A DNA stretch of 8,290 nt from Candidatus Kaiserbacteria bacterium (GTDB lineage Bacteria > Patescibacteriota > Minisyncoccia > Phycocordibacterales > UBA2100), in assembly GCA_003545515.1 (NCBI GenBank), contig DPYD01000016.1, positions 23,555 to 31,844 on the forward strand, read 5' to 3'. Every line of letters begins with the position of its first letter. Positions within the stretch are counted from its first letter, which is position 1. A model generated the notes under the pieces. That model saw only the letters and a list, made by a program, of their open reading frames with translations, had not been told where the DNA came from and did no database searches. Shown piece by piece: positions 1 through 6,745 of the stretch. The position numbers were made by a program, and so were the translations under genes.

Positions 1-1034
1 TGAAAAAAACGAGGAAGCGCGCGCTCATTACCGGCATTACCGGCCAGGACGGCTCGTACTTGGCAGAGTATCTAATCTCACGCAACTACGACGTATGGGG
101 CATCATACGGCGAACGAGCCTCGATCCTCTGATGCGCCTCAAAACAATCGCCCACTCGCCGCGCCTGCACTTGCTCTATGGCAATTTACGCGATAGCCCA
201 GCGATTACTCGTGCACTCAAGGAAGCTCAACCGGACGAGATATACAATCTTGCGGCACAATCCGACGTCGGTATCTCATTCAAATGTCCCGAAGAAACAT
301 GGGAGGTGAACTATGCAGGCGCAAAACGGCTCATTCGCGAAGCGATGCGCATATGTCCGAAGGCCCGAATATACCACGCATCAACAAGCGAGATGTTCGG
401 CACCACCCCGCCTCCGCAGAACGAACTTTCCGCATTCGCGCCTGTTTCTCCCTACGGTGAAGCAAAACTAAAGGCATACAGAGAACTCGTGTGCGGATAT
501 CGGGCGAAGCATAAACTATTTATCTGCTCGGGTATCCTTTTCAATCACGAGAGTTCGCGGCGCGGGGAACACTTCGTCACGCGGAAGACCACGCTCTCCC
601 TCGCGCATATCAAGCTCGGGCTCCAGAAAAGTTTCGCGCTTGGCAATCTCGAAGCAAAACGCGACTGGGGTTTTGCGGGAGACTCTGTGCGCGCGATGCA
701 TCTCATGCTTCAACAAAAAACGCCGAAAGATTACGTAATAGCGACCGGCGAGTCGCATACCGTCCGTGAGTTCGTCGAGGCGGCGGCAAAAGAACTTGGT
801 ATGACGATCCGTTGGAGCGGCAAAGGCCTGCGCGAGGTCGGTAAAGACGCAAAAGGAAGAATTGTTGTGAGAGTGGACAAGAAATTCTTTCGTCCCTCGG
901 AGGTACGCGATCTGCGGGGTGACGCTTCAAGCGCGCGCAAAGAGTTGCGGTGGAAATCGCACACATCGTTCAAGCAGCTGGTGCGCATGATGGTGTCCGC
1001 CGATCTGAAAAATGTCCGTCAGCAAATGCATTAG
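1..1034 (+). CDS. gmd: GDP-mannose 4,6-dehydratase (first base of start codon outside window)
   Basis: This extended SDR-family enzyme converts GDP-D-mannose to GDP-4-keto-6-deoxy-D-mannose in the cytoplasm, the entry point to GDP-fucose, GDP-D-rhamnose and GDP-perosamine. Bases 1-2 are TG, followed in frame by AAA AAA ACG AGG, so the start codon most likely begins one base before the window, giving about 344 residues, normal for the family. Seen: the NADP-binding loop GITGQDG (about residues 12-18), NLAAQSDVG, the active-site segment STSEMFG (Thr129, Glu131), the YGEAK catalytic Tyr152/Lys156 pair, the Gmd signature NHESSRRGE (182-190), and GNLEAKRDWGFAGD followed by DYVIATGESHTVREF. The last two are much closer to Gmd than to other sugar-nucleotide dehydratases. 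The RBS is off-window. It converges on the minus-strand operon with 28 bases between stops and no visible terminator. The downstream reductase or epimerase that would fix the final sugar is not in the window. Confidence 0.9.
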   Translation, partial: KKTRKRALITGITGQDGSYLAEYLISRNYDVWGIIRRTSLDPLMRLKTIAHSPRLHLLYGNLRDSPAITRALKEAQPDEIYNLAAQSDVGISFKCPEETWEVNYAGAKRLIREAMRICPKARIYHASTSEMFGTTPPPQNELSAFAPVSPYGEAKLKAYRELVCGYRAKHKLFICSGILFNHESSRRGEHFVTRKTTLSLAHIKLGLQKSFALGNLEAKRDWGFAGDSVRAMHLMLQQKTPKDYVIATGESHTVREFVEAAAKELGMTIRWSGKGLREVGKDAKGRIVVRVDKKFFRPSEVRDLRGDASSARKELRWKSHTSFKQLVRMMVSADLKNVRQQMH

Positions 1035-1062
1035 AATCTCACGCTCCGGATACGCATCTGAT

Positions 1063-2559
1063 TTAAAGGATCCTATCGAGCCCCGCACGATACATGTCCC
1101 ATATTTTTTCCCGTTCATCTTCTTTCGCGTCTTCCCACGCGCTTATGTAATCGAGCTCAAAACCCGTGTCGTACGCCGCCGCAACAAAATTCTTAAGCCG
1201 TCGTTCGTACTCCGGCGTTTTCAGATTTATCCGTAATCGTTCTTTTATGCACGCCGAAAGCGTTGAAGGGTCTGTGTGTTTCAACACATTCGGCAGTTTC
1301 AAGATTATTCCTTCCTCGCCGAATTGAATGACGGGAATGTGATGCATCGCCGCCTCCACCATTGCCGTCGAATTCGGCGCAATAACGAGTGACGCTCCTT
1401 TGAGAACGGTTTCGCTCGGAATTCTGTAATCAATGAGTTTTATGTTGGGCGTCCCTGCCAAATCCTTTAAATACTCCGGAGGCCTGAAGCCGAGCATGTC
1501 AGGGTGATCTTTAACGACAAGCGTATAATCTGCCGGCAGAGACAGGGCAATGATGCGCGCGAGCTCTCGCTGATTCTTGAAATACAGGGCAAACACATCA
1601 AGCGTAACCTCCGGCTCAACCTGCAGTGGATAGTATACGTACCTCCCAACGCTCTCCTGCGGATAGTACGAGAAACTTCTGGCAGTGCGCGACCATAATT
1701 TCTTAGTGAAGTAATCGCGCAAAATAATACGAGGCGGGCGGCAATCAAGCGAGGGGCCCAGAGTCGCAATACAATCCGTGTGCGGCCGCGTATACCATTC
1801 CCATATGCGCCGGAGAGGGGCAAGTTCCATCCGCACTCGCTTGAAGAACGGCTGCGTTTTCCAGCGCCGTACTAAATAATCTTGAATCTTGAGCTTCTTA
1901 CGAAATTCCGCGATGTATTTCTCCGCCCGTTGTGTATTCTCGCTTGAGGCACCCGCATTCAACGCATCCACGCGTTCATGAAATGCGCCTTCATCTTCAT
2001 ACGGACTCTCCGAGAGTATCCACACGCCGTTCACTCTTGAGTCAACCGCGCACAGAGTTTTAATACCACGCATGCGAGCCATGTGAGAAATCAACAGGTG
2101 CGATGGCTCTGCGAGAAGCGGCGCTATGACAGCGTCCGGCTTAAATTCATCGAAAATTTTTCTTACGTATGCATACGCTCCTTGCACATACCGGACAATG
2201 TCTTCATCCGACATCTGCTGGCGCCCATTGTAATAAAACTTCTCTGCGTACGAGCGCGTTATCTCCCGCGACCCTGCGACAAGCGGCCAAATGCTTTCAA
2301 TTCCGAGTTCTTGGTTTATCGCTTCCAACGATGCCGGATTACCTTCGACATACCGCGTAGGATTCTCGAATACTTCATCATTATTGATGAGTATCTCGTA
2401 GTGCACGTCTTTCTGCGTCGCATGGAACTCGTGCGCACTCTTCTTATATGTTACTGCGGCAAGTACACATCCTTCCTTGGCGAGTTTCTTCGCAAGGAAA
2501 TGGCCTATACTGACGCCCCAATTTCTCTGCTGGATTATCAATATTCTTTTCCCATGCAT
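1063..2559 (-). CDS. Capsule-synthesis-type (KpsC/KpsS-like) GT-B glycosyltransferase candidate
   Basis: A 498-residue cytoplasmic protein without signal peptide or membrane segments. The N-terminus (KRILIIQQRNWGVSIGHFLAKKL, split here as residues 4-26) looks like the first Rossmann unit of a GT-B fold. A basic, poorly conserved linker follows (about 210-260). The C-terminal half carries the best match: YVYYPLQVEPE (307-317), YTLVVKDHPDMLGFRP (345-360), PNIKLIDY (371-378), and APNSTAMVEAAMHHIPVIQFGE (394-415), which closely follows the pattern of the Capsule_synth family containing the KpsC and KpsS Kdo transferases. The start lies 2 bases after the pseI stop, so it is the last gene of the operon and probably translationally coupled; no SD is visible. 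Family knowledge suggests transfer of a CMP-activated ulosonic acid. That it transfers pseudaminic acid is inferred from context. It could also be another GT-B enzyme or a non-catalytic surface-carbohydrate protein. Confidence 0.65.
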   Translation of the reverse strand: MHGKRILIIQQRNWGVSIGHFLAKKLAKEGCVLAAVTYKKSAHEFHATQKDVHYEILINNDEVFENPTRYVEGNPASLEAINQELGIESIWPLVAGSREITRSYAEKFYYNGRQQMSDEDIVRYVQGAYAYVRKIFDEFKPDAVIAPLLAEPSHLLISHMARMRGIKTLCAVDSRVNGVWILSESPYEDEGAFHERVDALNAGASSENTQRAEKYIAEFRKKLKIQDYLVRRWKTQPFFKRVRMELAPLRRIWEWYTRPHTDCIATLGPSLDCRPPRIILRDYFTKKLWSRTARSFSYYPQESVGRYVYYPLQVEPEVTLDVFALYFKNQRELARIIALSLPADYTLVVKDHPDMLGFRPPEYLKDLAGTPNIKLIDYRIPSETVLKGASLVIAPNSTAMVEAAMHHIPVIQFGEEGIILKLPNVLKHTDPSTLSACIKERLRINLKTPEYERRLKNFVAAAYDTGFELDYISAWEDAKEDEREKIWDMYRAGLDRIL

Positions 2560-2561
2560 AG

Positions 2562-3608
2562 TTATTTTGCGAGTAGCCCTAGAGACAAGGGAGTTGCTCG
2601 TTTAATGTCCCGCGTTGCACATTTGCCTATTACGCGCGAATAAAACTTCGGCGCTAGCCCGTATCCGGGCCGAATGGAGCGCACGTTTCCCTTAGTGAAT
2701 TTCTCACCTTTTTTAATATCGCGCACAACATAGAGCGATTTTCGGAATCGGATATTCTCTTTCTCGCCTTTCAAAAGCTTGTACGACGGCGTGCCCATTG
2801 CCTGCTCTACAAGACGAATAGATTTAACGAGTTCTATGAATTCTTGCGGTTCCAGCGAGAATGCAGCGTCAGACCCGCCATCTGCTCGAGTAAGAGTAAG
2901 ATGTTTTTCTATGACACACGCGCCGAGCGCTACCGATGCGACCGCGACATCGTGCGAGAGAGAATGATCCGAAAGTCCCGAGAGAACTTTGAACCGCTTC
3001 CGAAGGTCAGGAATCATGGAGAGATTCATTTCCTCTGGTCTTGCGGGATACGCACTAACGCATTGGAGCAGAATTATCTCCGGTGTACCGAATTTCTTGA
3101 GCGTCTTAATCGCGAGCTTTATATCGTCTATCGAAGCCATGCCGCGCGACATGATGACCGGCTTTCTGGTCTTCCCTATCCGACCAAGAAGCGGTATATC
3201 GACGATCTCGAACGAGGCGACTTTGTACAGCGGCACTTTGAGAGTCTCGAGAAAATCAACAGCCGTCTCATCAAATGGCGTCGAGAAGTACACGAGTCCA
3301 CGTTTTTTTGCATGGGCAAAAAGCTCCTTGTGCCACTCCCATGGCGTATATGCCTCGCTGTAGAGTTCATAAAGCGTCTTCCCTCTCCACGCCGCATTGG
3401 TTTTTACGACAAATTCCGGTGCGTCGGTATCGATGGTCATGGTGTCCGGTGTGTATGTCTGAAATTTGACGGCATCCGCTCCTGCATCCCTCGCCGCATC
3501 GATGATGCGCTTCGCACGCTCGATATCGCCGTTGTGGTTGCCGGACAACTCTGCGACAATAAAAACCGGCTGTCCTAAGCCAAGTTTCCTACTCCCAAAC
3601 TTGAACAT
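2562..3608 (-). CDS. pseI: Pseudaminic acid synthase PseI
   Basis: NeuB-family enzyme that condenses 2,4-diacetamido-2,4,6-trideoxy-L-altrose with phosphoenolpyruvate to give pseudaminic acid. The 348-residue form begins MFKFG, where PseI proteins normally begin. An in-frame GTG at 3644 would add 12 unconserved residues and overlap the upstream gene by 10 bases, so I prefer the ATG. Seen: IVAELSGNHNG (17-27), the long DAVKFQTYTPDTMTID stretch, KTLYELYSEAYTPWEWHKEL, which is diagnostic of PseI rather than sialic or legionaminic acid synthases, YKVASFEIVD, GLSDHS with His215, and IEKHLTL with His236. The two histidines fall at the numbers recalled for the metal ligands of Neisseria NeuB. A C-terminal antifreeze-like SAF domain (about 290-348, with NVRSIRPGYGLAP) is complete. 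The gene follows the GNAT gene and precedes the KpsC/S-like gene by 2 bases. An 11-bp hairpin ends one base before the ATG, and no SD is visible. Confidence 0.93.
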   Translation of the reverse strand: MFKFGSRKLGLGQPVFIVAELSGNHNGDIERAKRIIDAARDAGADAVKFQTYTPDTMTIDTDAPEFVVKTNAAWRGKTLYELYSEAYTPWEWHKELFAHAKKRGLVYFSTPFDETAVDFLETLKVPLYKVASFEIVDIPLLGRIGKTRKPVIMSRGMASIDDIKLAIKTLKKFGTPEIILLQCVSAYPARPEEMNLSMIPDLRKRFKVLSGLSDHSLSHDVAVASVALGACVIEKHLTLTRADGGSDAAFSLEPQEFIELVKSIRLVEQAMGTPSYKLLKGEKENIRFRKSLYVVRDIKKGEKFTKGNVRSIRPGYGLAPKFYSRVIGKCATRDIKRATPLSLGLLAK

Positions 3609-3644
3609 GTGGCGATAGTAGCACCGGTCAAGGACTATCGCCAC
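3609..3644 (-). repeat. 11-bp hairpin spanning the acetyltransferase stop and the pseI start
   Basis: The arms at 3609-3619 (GTGGCGATAGT) and 3634-3644 (ACTATCGCCAC) are perfect inverted copies with a 14-base loop. In the minus-strand mRNA the 5' arm contains the TAG stop of the acetyltransferase gene, and the 3' arm ends at the base before the pseI ATG. There is no T-run, so it is not a terminator. It could hide the pseI start until a ribosome finishing the upstream gene opens it (inference). Confidence 0.75.
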
Positions 3645-4117
3645 TCGACCATTGGTCGGTCGTCGATCGGATCTTCTGATGGTACTTCTGAAACCGGTTT
3701 GAGACCAAGCATACGAGCGACGGATTCCGAAGGTCTATGATCCTTCTTTATGTGCGCCACAATCTTTTTTCCTTTCAAGAATTCGTCCGCAAACCTCTTT
3801 ACCATCGGCTTACTCAACCTCCTTCCGCGAAATTCCGGAGCAATAGTGTATGAAATCTCAATATATCCATCACGCGCAACATCTGTTCGTATTGTCCCAA
3901 GGGGCCTCTCATTTATCTCCACTATATACAAAGCGCGGTGCGAACTTTGCAGTGTTCGCGAAAGCCATTCTTTGTGAGTATCCAGATCAAGCGGACTTTT
4001 GTCACGTGAGTTTCTTCTTGTTTCCGAGTCATTCCTCCACTCGAACAACAAGGCCGCATCCGCAACGGTCGCTTTCCTGACAGTTATTTCCTCCAACGCT
4101 TTAGACAATTTCATCAT
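3635..4117 (-). CDS. GNAT acetyltransferase, probable PseH
   Basis: A 160-residue single-domain GNAT protein that would use acetyl-CoA. Features: ITVRKATVADAALLFEWRNDSETRRNS (start of fold, split across residues 11-37), ALYIVEINERPLGTIRTDV (central strands), YIEISYTIAPEFRG (85-98), and the C-terminal SVARMLGLKPV. The LFEWRNDxETRRNS opening is typical of GNATs encoded in nonulosonic-acid loci. Lying directly upstream of pseI, it is best read as PseH, which N-acetylates UDP-4-amino-4,6-dideoxy-N-acetyl-L-altrosamine. The function is inferred from position, since sequence alone gives only GNAT. Oddity: the acetyl-CoA pyrophosphate loop, usually RGxGxG/A, reads RGRRLS (97-102), losing the later small residues. 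Start: ATG at 4117 overlaps the previous stop as ATGA; a second ATG at 4114 is equally possible. No SD is visible, which suggests coupling to the GT2 gene. Confidence 0.72.
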   Translation of the reverse strand: MMKLSKALEEITVRKATVADAALLFEWRNDSETRRNSRDKSPLDLDTHKEWLSRTLQSSHRALYIVEINERPLGTIRTDVARDGYIEISYTIAPEFRGRRLSKPMVKRFADEFLKGKKIVAHIKKDHRPSESVARMLGLKPVSEVPSEDPIDDRPMVEWR

Positions 4118-4815
4118 GTAGCAAGCGGATCATAGCTTCGTATGAGATTTACCTGTTCTGCACGTTCGGGGAATTTCGCGCAAATAATTTCGATAGCTCT
4201 CTCTACCAGTTTCCGATCGCCGGTTATGGAAGAAACGTCGCGATGGTACAGGAAGAGAGACTCGGCAATATATGTGCCCCTCCACGATCCCCACATCCGG
4301 AGCAACAGTTCATACTCGGGGAATATCGTGTCACCGACGAAACCGCCTGCGACGCGTAGTTTCTCGCGTCTCCACGCGATACCACCGGCCGGTACCTTGA
4401 AAACATCCGAGGCCTTTACGAGTTTCGTCGTACCTTCAAATTCCTCGTGATAATCACCATAGACGTAGTCAATCGATGAGTCCGCGAATTTCGGCATCAC
4501 TGTGCGAATCGTATGAGAAAACGATTCATCATCGGCATCAAGCAACATAATGACGACTCCTCGCGCCGCTTCAAGACCGGTCTGTGACGCTCCGATGAGA
4601 CCTTTGTTCTCTTGCTGGATCAATGATATACGTTCGTCCGTGAATGAGCTTAGGACTTCTGCCGTTCCATCGGTTGAACCATCATCCACTACAATGACCT
4701 CGTACGGTCCATCAAAATCCTGAGAAAGGGCACTCTCGATGGCACGCCCCAACGTCTTCTTCGCATTGTAGGCGCGAACAATGAACGAGAAGGTTATGCT
4801 TGTATTTTGCTCCAT
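4114..4815 (-). CDS. Family 2 (GT-A) glycosyltransferase
   Basis: A 233-residue inverting GT-A glycosyltransferase, cytoplasmic or membrane-peripheral, with no TM segment. Seen: the first strand and nucleotide pocket FSFIVRAYNAKKTLGRAIES (9-28), YEVIVVDDGSTDGT (38-51), NKGLIGASQTGLEAARG (70-86), the metal-binding DxD as LLDADDE (91-97), an acceptor/catalytic segment PEYELLLRM (166-174, in place of the usual ED..L.LR), and YHRDVSSITG near the end, a common GT2 closing motif. It is shorter than many GT2 enzymes (often 280-330 residues), lacking the extra C-terminal helices. The start overlaps the end of the aldo/keto reductase gene by 22 bases; no later start would keep the first strand. Donor and acceptor cannot be told from sequence. 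Its place inside the Pse operon suggests it adds a sugar to the same surface glycan. Confidence 0.88.
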   Translation of the reverse strand: MEQNTSITFSFIVRAYNAKKTLGRAIESALSQDFDGPYEVIVVDDGSTDGTAEVLSSFTDERISLIQQENKGLIGASQTGLEAARGVVIMLLDADDESFSHTIRTVMPKFADSSIDYVYGDYHEEFEGTTKLVKASDVFKVPAGGIAWRREKLRVAGGFVGDTIFPEYELLLRMWGSWRGTYIAESLFLYHRDVSSITGDRKLVERAIEIICAKFPERAEQVNLIRSYDPLAT

Positions 4816-5705
4816 AAACTCGGGTTCACGACCGCCCGTTCTATATTTTTAAAATTCTCCTCAAGCTCTCTCATCCACGGTTCCTCTTTCACATCCTGAA
4901 CGGTCGCTATATTCTCCGTTACCTGTTCTACAGACTCAGCACCAAAGACAATGTGATGCGCCCTCGAACGTACGAAACTAAAAAGAAGCGCCACCTTCGC
5001 CGGTGACAGATTGTTTTGTTTTGCAAGTTCGCGTAACTTATCTACATACGGTCGCGTGTGTGCTAGATGCGCCGGTAACATATCGGGCTCCATGACAAGC
5101 AGTCCTTGTAAAAACGGGCTTCGCGCAAAGACGGTCACGCTGTTTTTCTTTGCAATGTTCCAAAAATCGGTCTTATCCATTCTCTGGTCAAGAACATTCG
5201 AGGGTATCTGAATGTAATCAAGCGCGAGCTCGGCACCTTGAAGCGCCTCTTGTTCATCATACACAGACACGCCGATATTGGAGACCAGCCCCTCTTCCTT
5301 CGCTTTCCTCAACCCTTCGACGACATGCGCAAGATACACATACGACGGCGTATGCAGCAGGTAGCCGTCGAGTTTTTGCAGCTTGAGACGCTTAAGAGAT
5401 CTCTTTATCTCCATGACCACAGTATCCGCCGCTTTTGTTCCATCGGGATACTCGTTCAGAACGTGAGGTTTCATTTTGGATATGATGAATACTTTGTTCT
5501 GCACGCCACGGCTTTCGATCCACTCTCCGAGAATGTCCTCCGCACTTCCGTACGCGAAAGCCGTATCGAACGTATTGATACCGCCCTTGAGCGCGGCATC
5601 AAGTATTGCAAAAGACTCTCCCTTCGGGGGCTGACCGACAGCGTTATTGAGGCCGTACTGCATGCCAAGCTGGGTCGTACCGAGAACGAGGCGTGATTTA
5701 ATCAT
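4794..5705 (-). CDS. Aldo/keto reductase of the nonulosonate/polysaccharide locus
   Basis: A 303-residue NAD(P)H-dependent aldo/keto reductase with a TIM-barrel fold. The full catalytic tetrad can be placed: Asp47 and Tyr52 (NTFDTAFAYG), Lys77 (FIISKMKP) and His118 (GYLLHTP). The C-terminal part FARSPFLQGLL followed by LSPAKVALLFSFVRSRAHHIVFGAES is the usual cofactor-binding half, and the length is normal. Enzymes of this subgroup are often found in pseudaminic/legionaminic or capsule clusters. Their substrate there is not established, so the role (reduction of a keto sugar or aldehyde) is inference only. It is the first gene of the minus-strand operon. The ATG at 5705 is the natural start because IKSRLVLGTTQLGMQYG follows at once. 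No SD precedes it. The leader lies in the divergent intergenic region shared with the membrane-protein gene. Confidence 0.88.
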   Translation of the reverse strand: MIKSRLVLGTTQLGMQYGLNNAVGQPPKGESFAILDAALKGGINTFDTAFAYGSAEDILGEWIESRGVQNKVFIISKMKPHVLNEYPDGTKAADTVVMEIKRSLKRLKLQKLDGYLLHTPSYVYLAHVVEGLRKAKEEGLVSNIGVSVYDEQEALQGAELALDYIQIPSNVLDQRMDKTDFWNIAKKNSVTVFARSPFLQGLLVMEPDMLPAHLAHTRPYVDKLRELAKQNNLSPAKVALLFSFVRSRAHHIVFGAESVEQVTENIATVQDVKEEPWMRELEENFKNIERAVVNPSLWSKIQA

Positions 5706-5725
5706 GTGATTGATACATTTCGCAT

Positions 5726-5731
5726 ATCATA
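5726..5731 (-). promoter_or_regulatory. Candidate -10 box of the minus-strand operon
   Basis: Read on the minus strand this is TATGAT, one base from the TATAAT consensus. It would start transcription about 14 bases before the aldo/keto reductase ATG. No good -35 box lies 17 bases upstream, so support is weak. A second option on the same strand is TATAGT (5742-5737), with only a poor TTTAAT 17 bases before it. Confidence 0.3.
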
Positions 5732-5739
5732 ACCTCACT

Positions 5740-5792
5740 ATAGCTGGCTCTCGCCTGTAATTAAAATTAGGTTTTCTTGGATTGCCAGCTAT
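5740..5792. repeat. Inverted repeat and direct repeat in the divergent intergenic region
   Basis: The arms ATAGCTGGC (5740-5748) and GCCAGCTAT (5784-5792) are perfect 9-base inverted copies 35 bases apart. They enclose an A+T-rich core with its own small palindrome, TAATT-AA-AATTA (5758-5769). The 9-mer CTCACTATA occurs twice as a direct repeat, at 5734-5742 and 5797-5805, overlapping or flanking the arms. These lie between divergent genes (aldo/keto reductase and membrane protein), where an operator would be expected. Binding by a regulator is inference. The loop is too long for a good terminator and no T-run follows. Confidence 0.45.
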
Positions 5793-5847
5793 CCCACTCA
5801 CTATATATCTTGCTGCGGCGTCACGAAACTCTGCTACAGTAACAGGA

Positions 5848-6681
5848 ATGTTCGGTACTCTGCTCGCCGTCTTCGGCTCCGCCTGTGAGGAAACGGCTAA
5901 TTCTATTGGCAAATACGAAATTCAAAAACGTACCGCGAGTATTTATACCTTCGGCTTTCTGGCGCTTCTTTTCGGCACTACTTTCCTGCTTGTCGAAGGG
6001 TTCGTGCGGCACAATTTGTTTTTTTCACTCGCTTCCCTGCCGACATTCCTGCCGCGCGTAGCCCTCGAGATACTGCAGGCGTACGTAACCGTCCGCGCCA
6101 TTACGATATCGGATCGAGGCGATTTCGGCTTGGTCAAGACGCTTACTATCCCGTTACTATTGCTTATCGATATCGCGCTCAGCTACACCGTAGCGCCACT
6201 ACAGATCGTCGGGATGGCACTCATCGTATCTCCCATAGCGTTTCTGCTGTACGTAGAGCGAAGGCAAATCAAAGGGTTGCGCTATCTCCTGATAGGAGCT
6301 GTGAACGCGGCGATAACTATTTCGCTCTACAAATACGACATCTCTCATTTCAACTCGGTGGAAGCGGAGCAATCGCTTATCGGTATAGCGCTTATGGTGT
6401 ATTTTTTCATATTCGCGTACATCAAAGCGGGCGAGAATCCGTTGCGTTTCTTGCGCAAACGCGCATTTGCCGCGCAAGCAACCGCAAGCGGCCTTGCCAA
6501 TGTCGCAGTGTCGTTCGCCTACTTCTTTGCGCCCGCGTCCATCATTCTTGCCACGCTACGTTCGTCCGCCGTGCTTCTAGCTATTTTGACGGGTCGTCTC
6601 TACTTCCGCGAGCGGCACTTCCTTATCCGAATCACACTCTTCGTATTCGTGCTCGTAGGACTCATACTCCTCATTCTGTAG
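5848..6681 (+). CDS. EamA/DMT-superfamily 10-TM membrane protein, possible transporter or flippase
   Basis: A 277-residue inner-membrane protein with about ten hydrophobic helices in two sets of five, as in EamA-type drug/metabolite transporters. By eye they lie near residues 1-20, 33-51, 62-86, 95-115, 117-136, 143-160, 170-190, 203-225, 228-247 and 254-277. The C-terminal pattern, GRLYFRER followed by a last helix ending LILLIL, matches the xxLFLGER motif before the final DMT helix. I chose ATG 5848 because the first DMT helix then begins at once (MFGTLLAVFGSA). A TTG at 5782 would add 22 residues without membrane character. No properly spaced SD exists; AGGA touches the ATG directly. An extended -10-like TGCTACAGT (5832-5840) lies immediately upstream. 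The substrate is unknown. In this setting it could move a lipid-linked sugar, nucleotide sugar or metabolite, but this is inference. It ends just before the next gene's promoter. Confidence 0.8.
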   Translation: MFGTLLAVFGSACEETANSIGKYEIQKRTASIYTFGFLALLFGTTFLLVEGFVRHNLFFSLASLPTFLPRVALEILQAYVTVRAITISDRGDFGLVKTLTIPLLLLIDIALSYTVAPLQIVGMALIVSPIAFLLYVERRQIKGLRYLLIGAVNAAITISLYKYDISHFNSVEAEQSLIGIALMVYFFIFAYIKAGENPLRFLRKRAFAAQATASGLANVAVSFAYFFAPASIILATLRSSAVLLAILTGRLYFRERHFLIRITLFVFVLVGLILLIL

Positions 6682-6686
6682 AAACC

Positions 6687-6715
6687 TTGAAGAAATAAAA
6701 ACTTCGTGGTACAGT
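6687..6715 (+). promoter_or_regulatory. Sigma70-type promoter of the unrecognised 256-residue protein
   Basis: A -35 box TTGAAG (6687-6692) and a -10 box TACAGT (6710-6715) are separated by exactly 17 bases, each matching consensus at four of six positions. The A+T-rich spacer starts just after the stop codon of the membrane-protein gene. The predicted start point near 6722 gives a leader of about 24 bases that includes the SD sequence. It makes the downstream gene independent of the membrane-protein gene. Confidence 0.75.
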
Positions 6716-6731
6716 ACGTGCGGTCAAAATT

Positions 6732-6736
6732 GGAGG
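6732..6736 (+). promoter_or_regulatory. Strong Shine-Dalgarno sequence
   Basis: GGAGG (part of TTGGAGGG) lies 9 bases before ATG 6746 and fixes that start. It is the only clear SD visible in the window; the six other starts that can be inspected lack one. Confidence 0.85.
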
Positions 6737-6745
6737 GTTACGCAG

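Noticed and set aside
2083..2643. Plus-strand open frames of 186, 244 and 152 codons opposite the operon (2083-2643, 2844-3578, 5238-5696)
   Set aside because: They mirror well-supported minus-strand genes, have no recognisable motifs, and their composition is that of antisense shadows.
2562..3608. N-acetylneuraminate or legionaminic acid synthase
   Set aside because: The LYELYSEAYTPWEWHKEL and YTPDTMTID stretches and the pseC neighbour favour PseI.
3609..3644. GTG at 3644 as the pseI start
   Set aside because: The 12 extra residues are unlike PseI N-termini and would overlap the previous gene. The ATG at 3608 also puts the two metal-ligand histidines at 215 and 236.
5734..5743. CTCACTATAG, identical to the core of the T7 phage promoter
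   Set aside because: The upstream recognition part does not match T7 (and only partly T3), no phage genes are present, and the same 9-mer is simply repeated at 5797.
5782..5847. TTG start giving a 299-residue membrane protein
   Set aside because: The added 22 residues precede the first DMT helix, lack family character, and have no SD.
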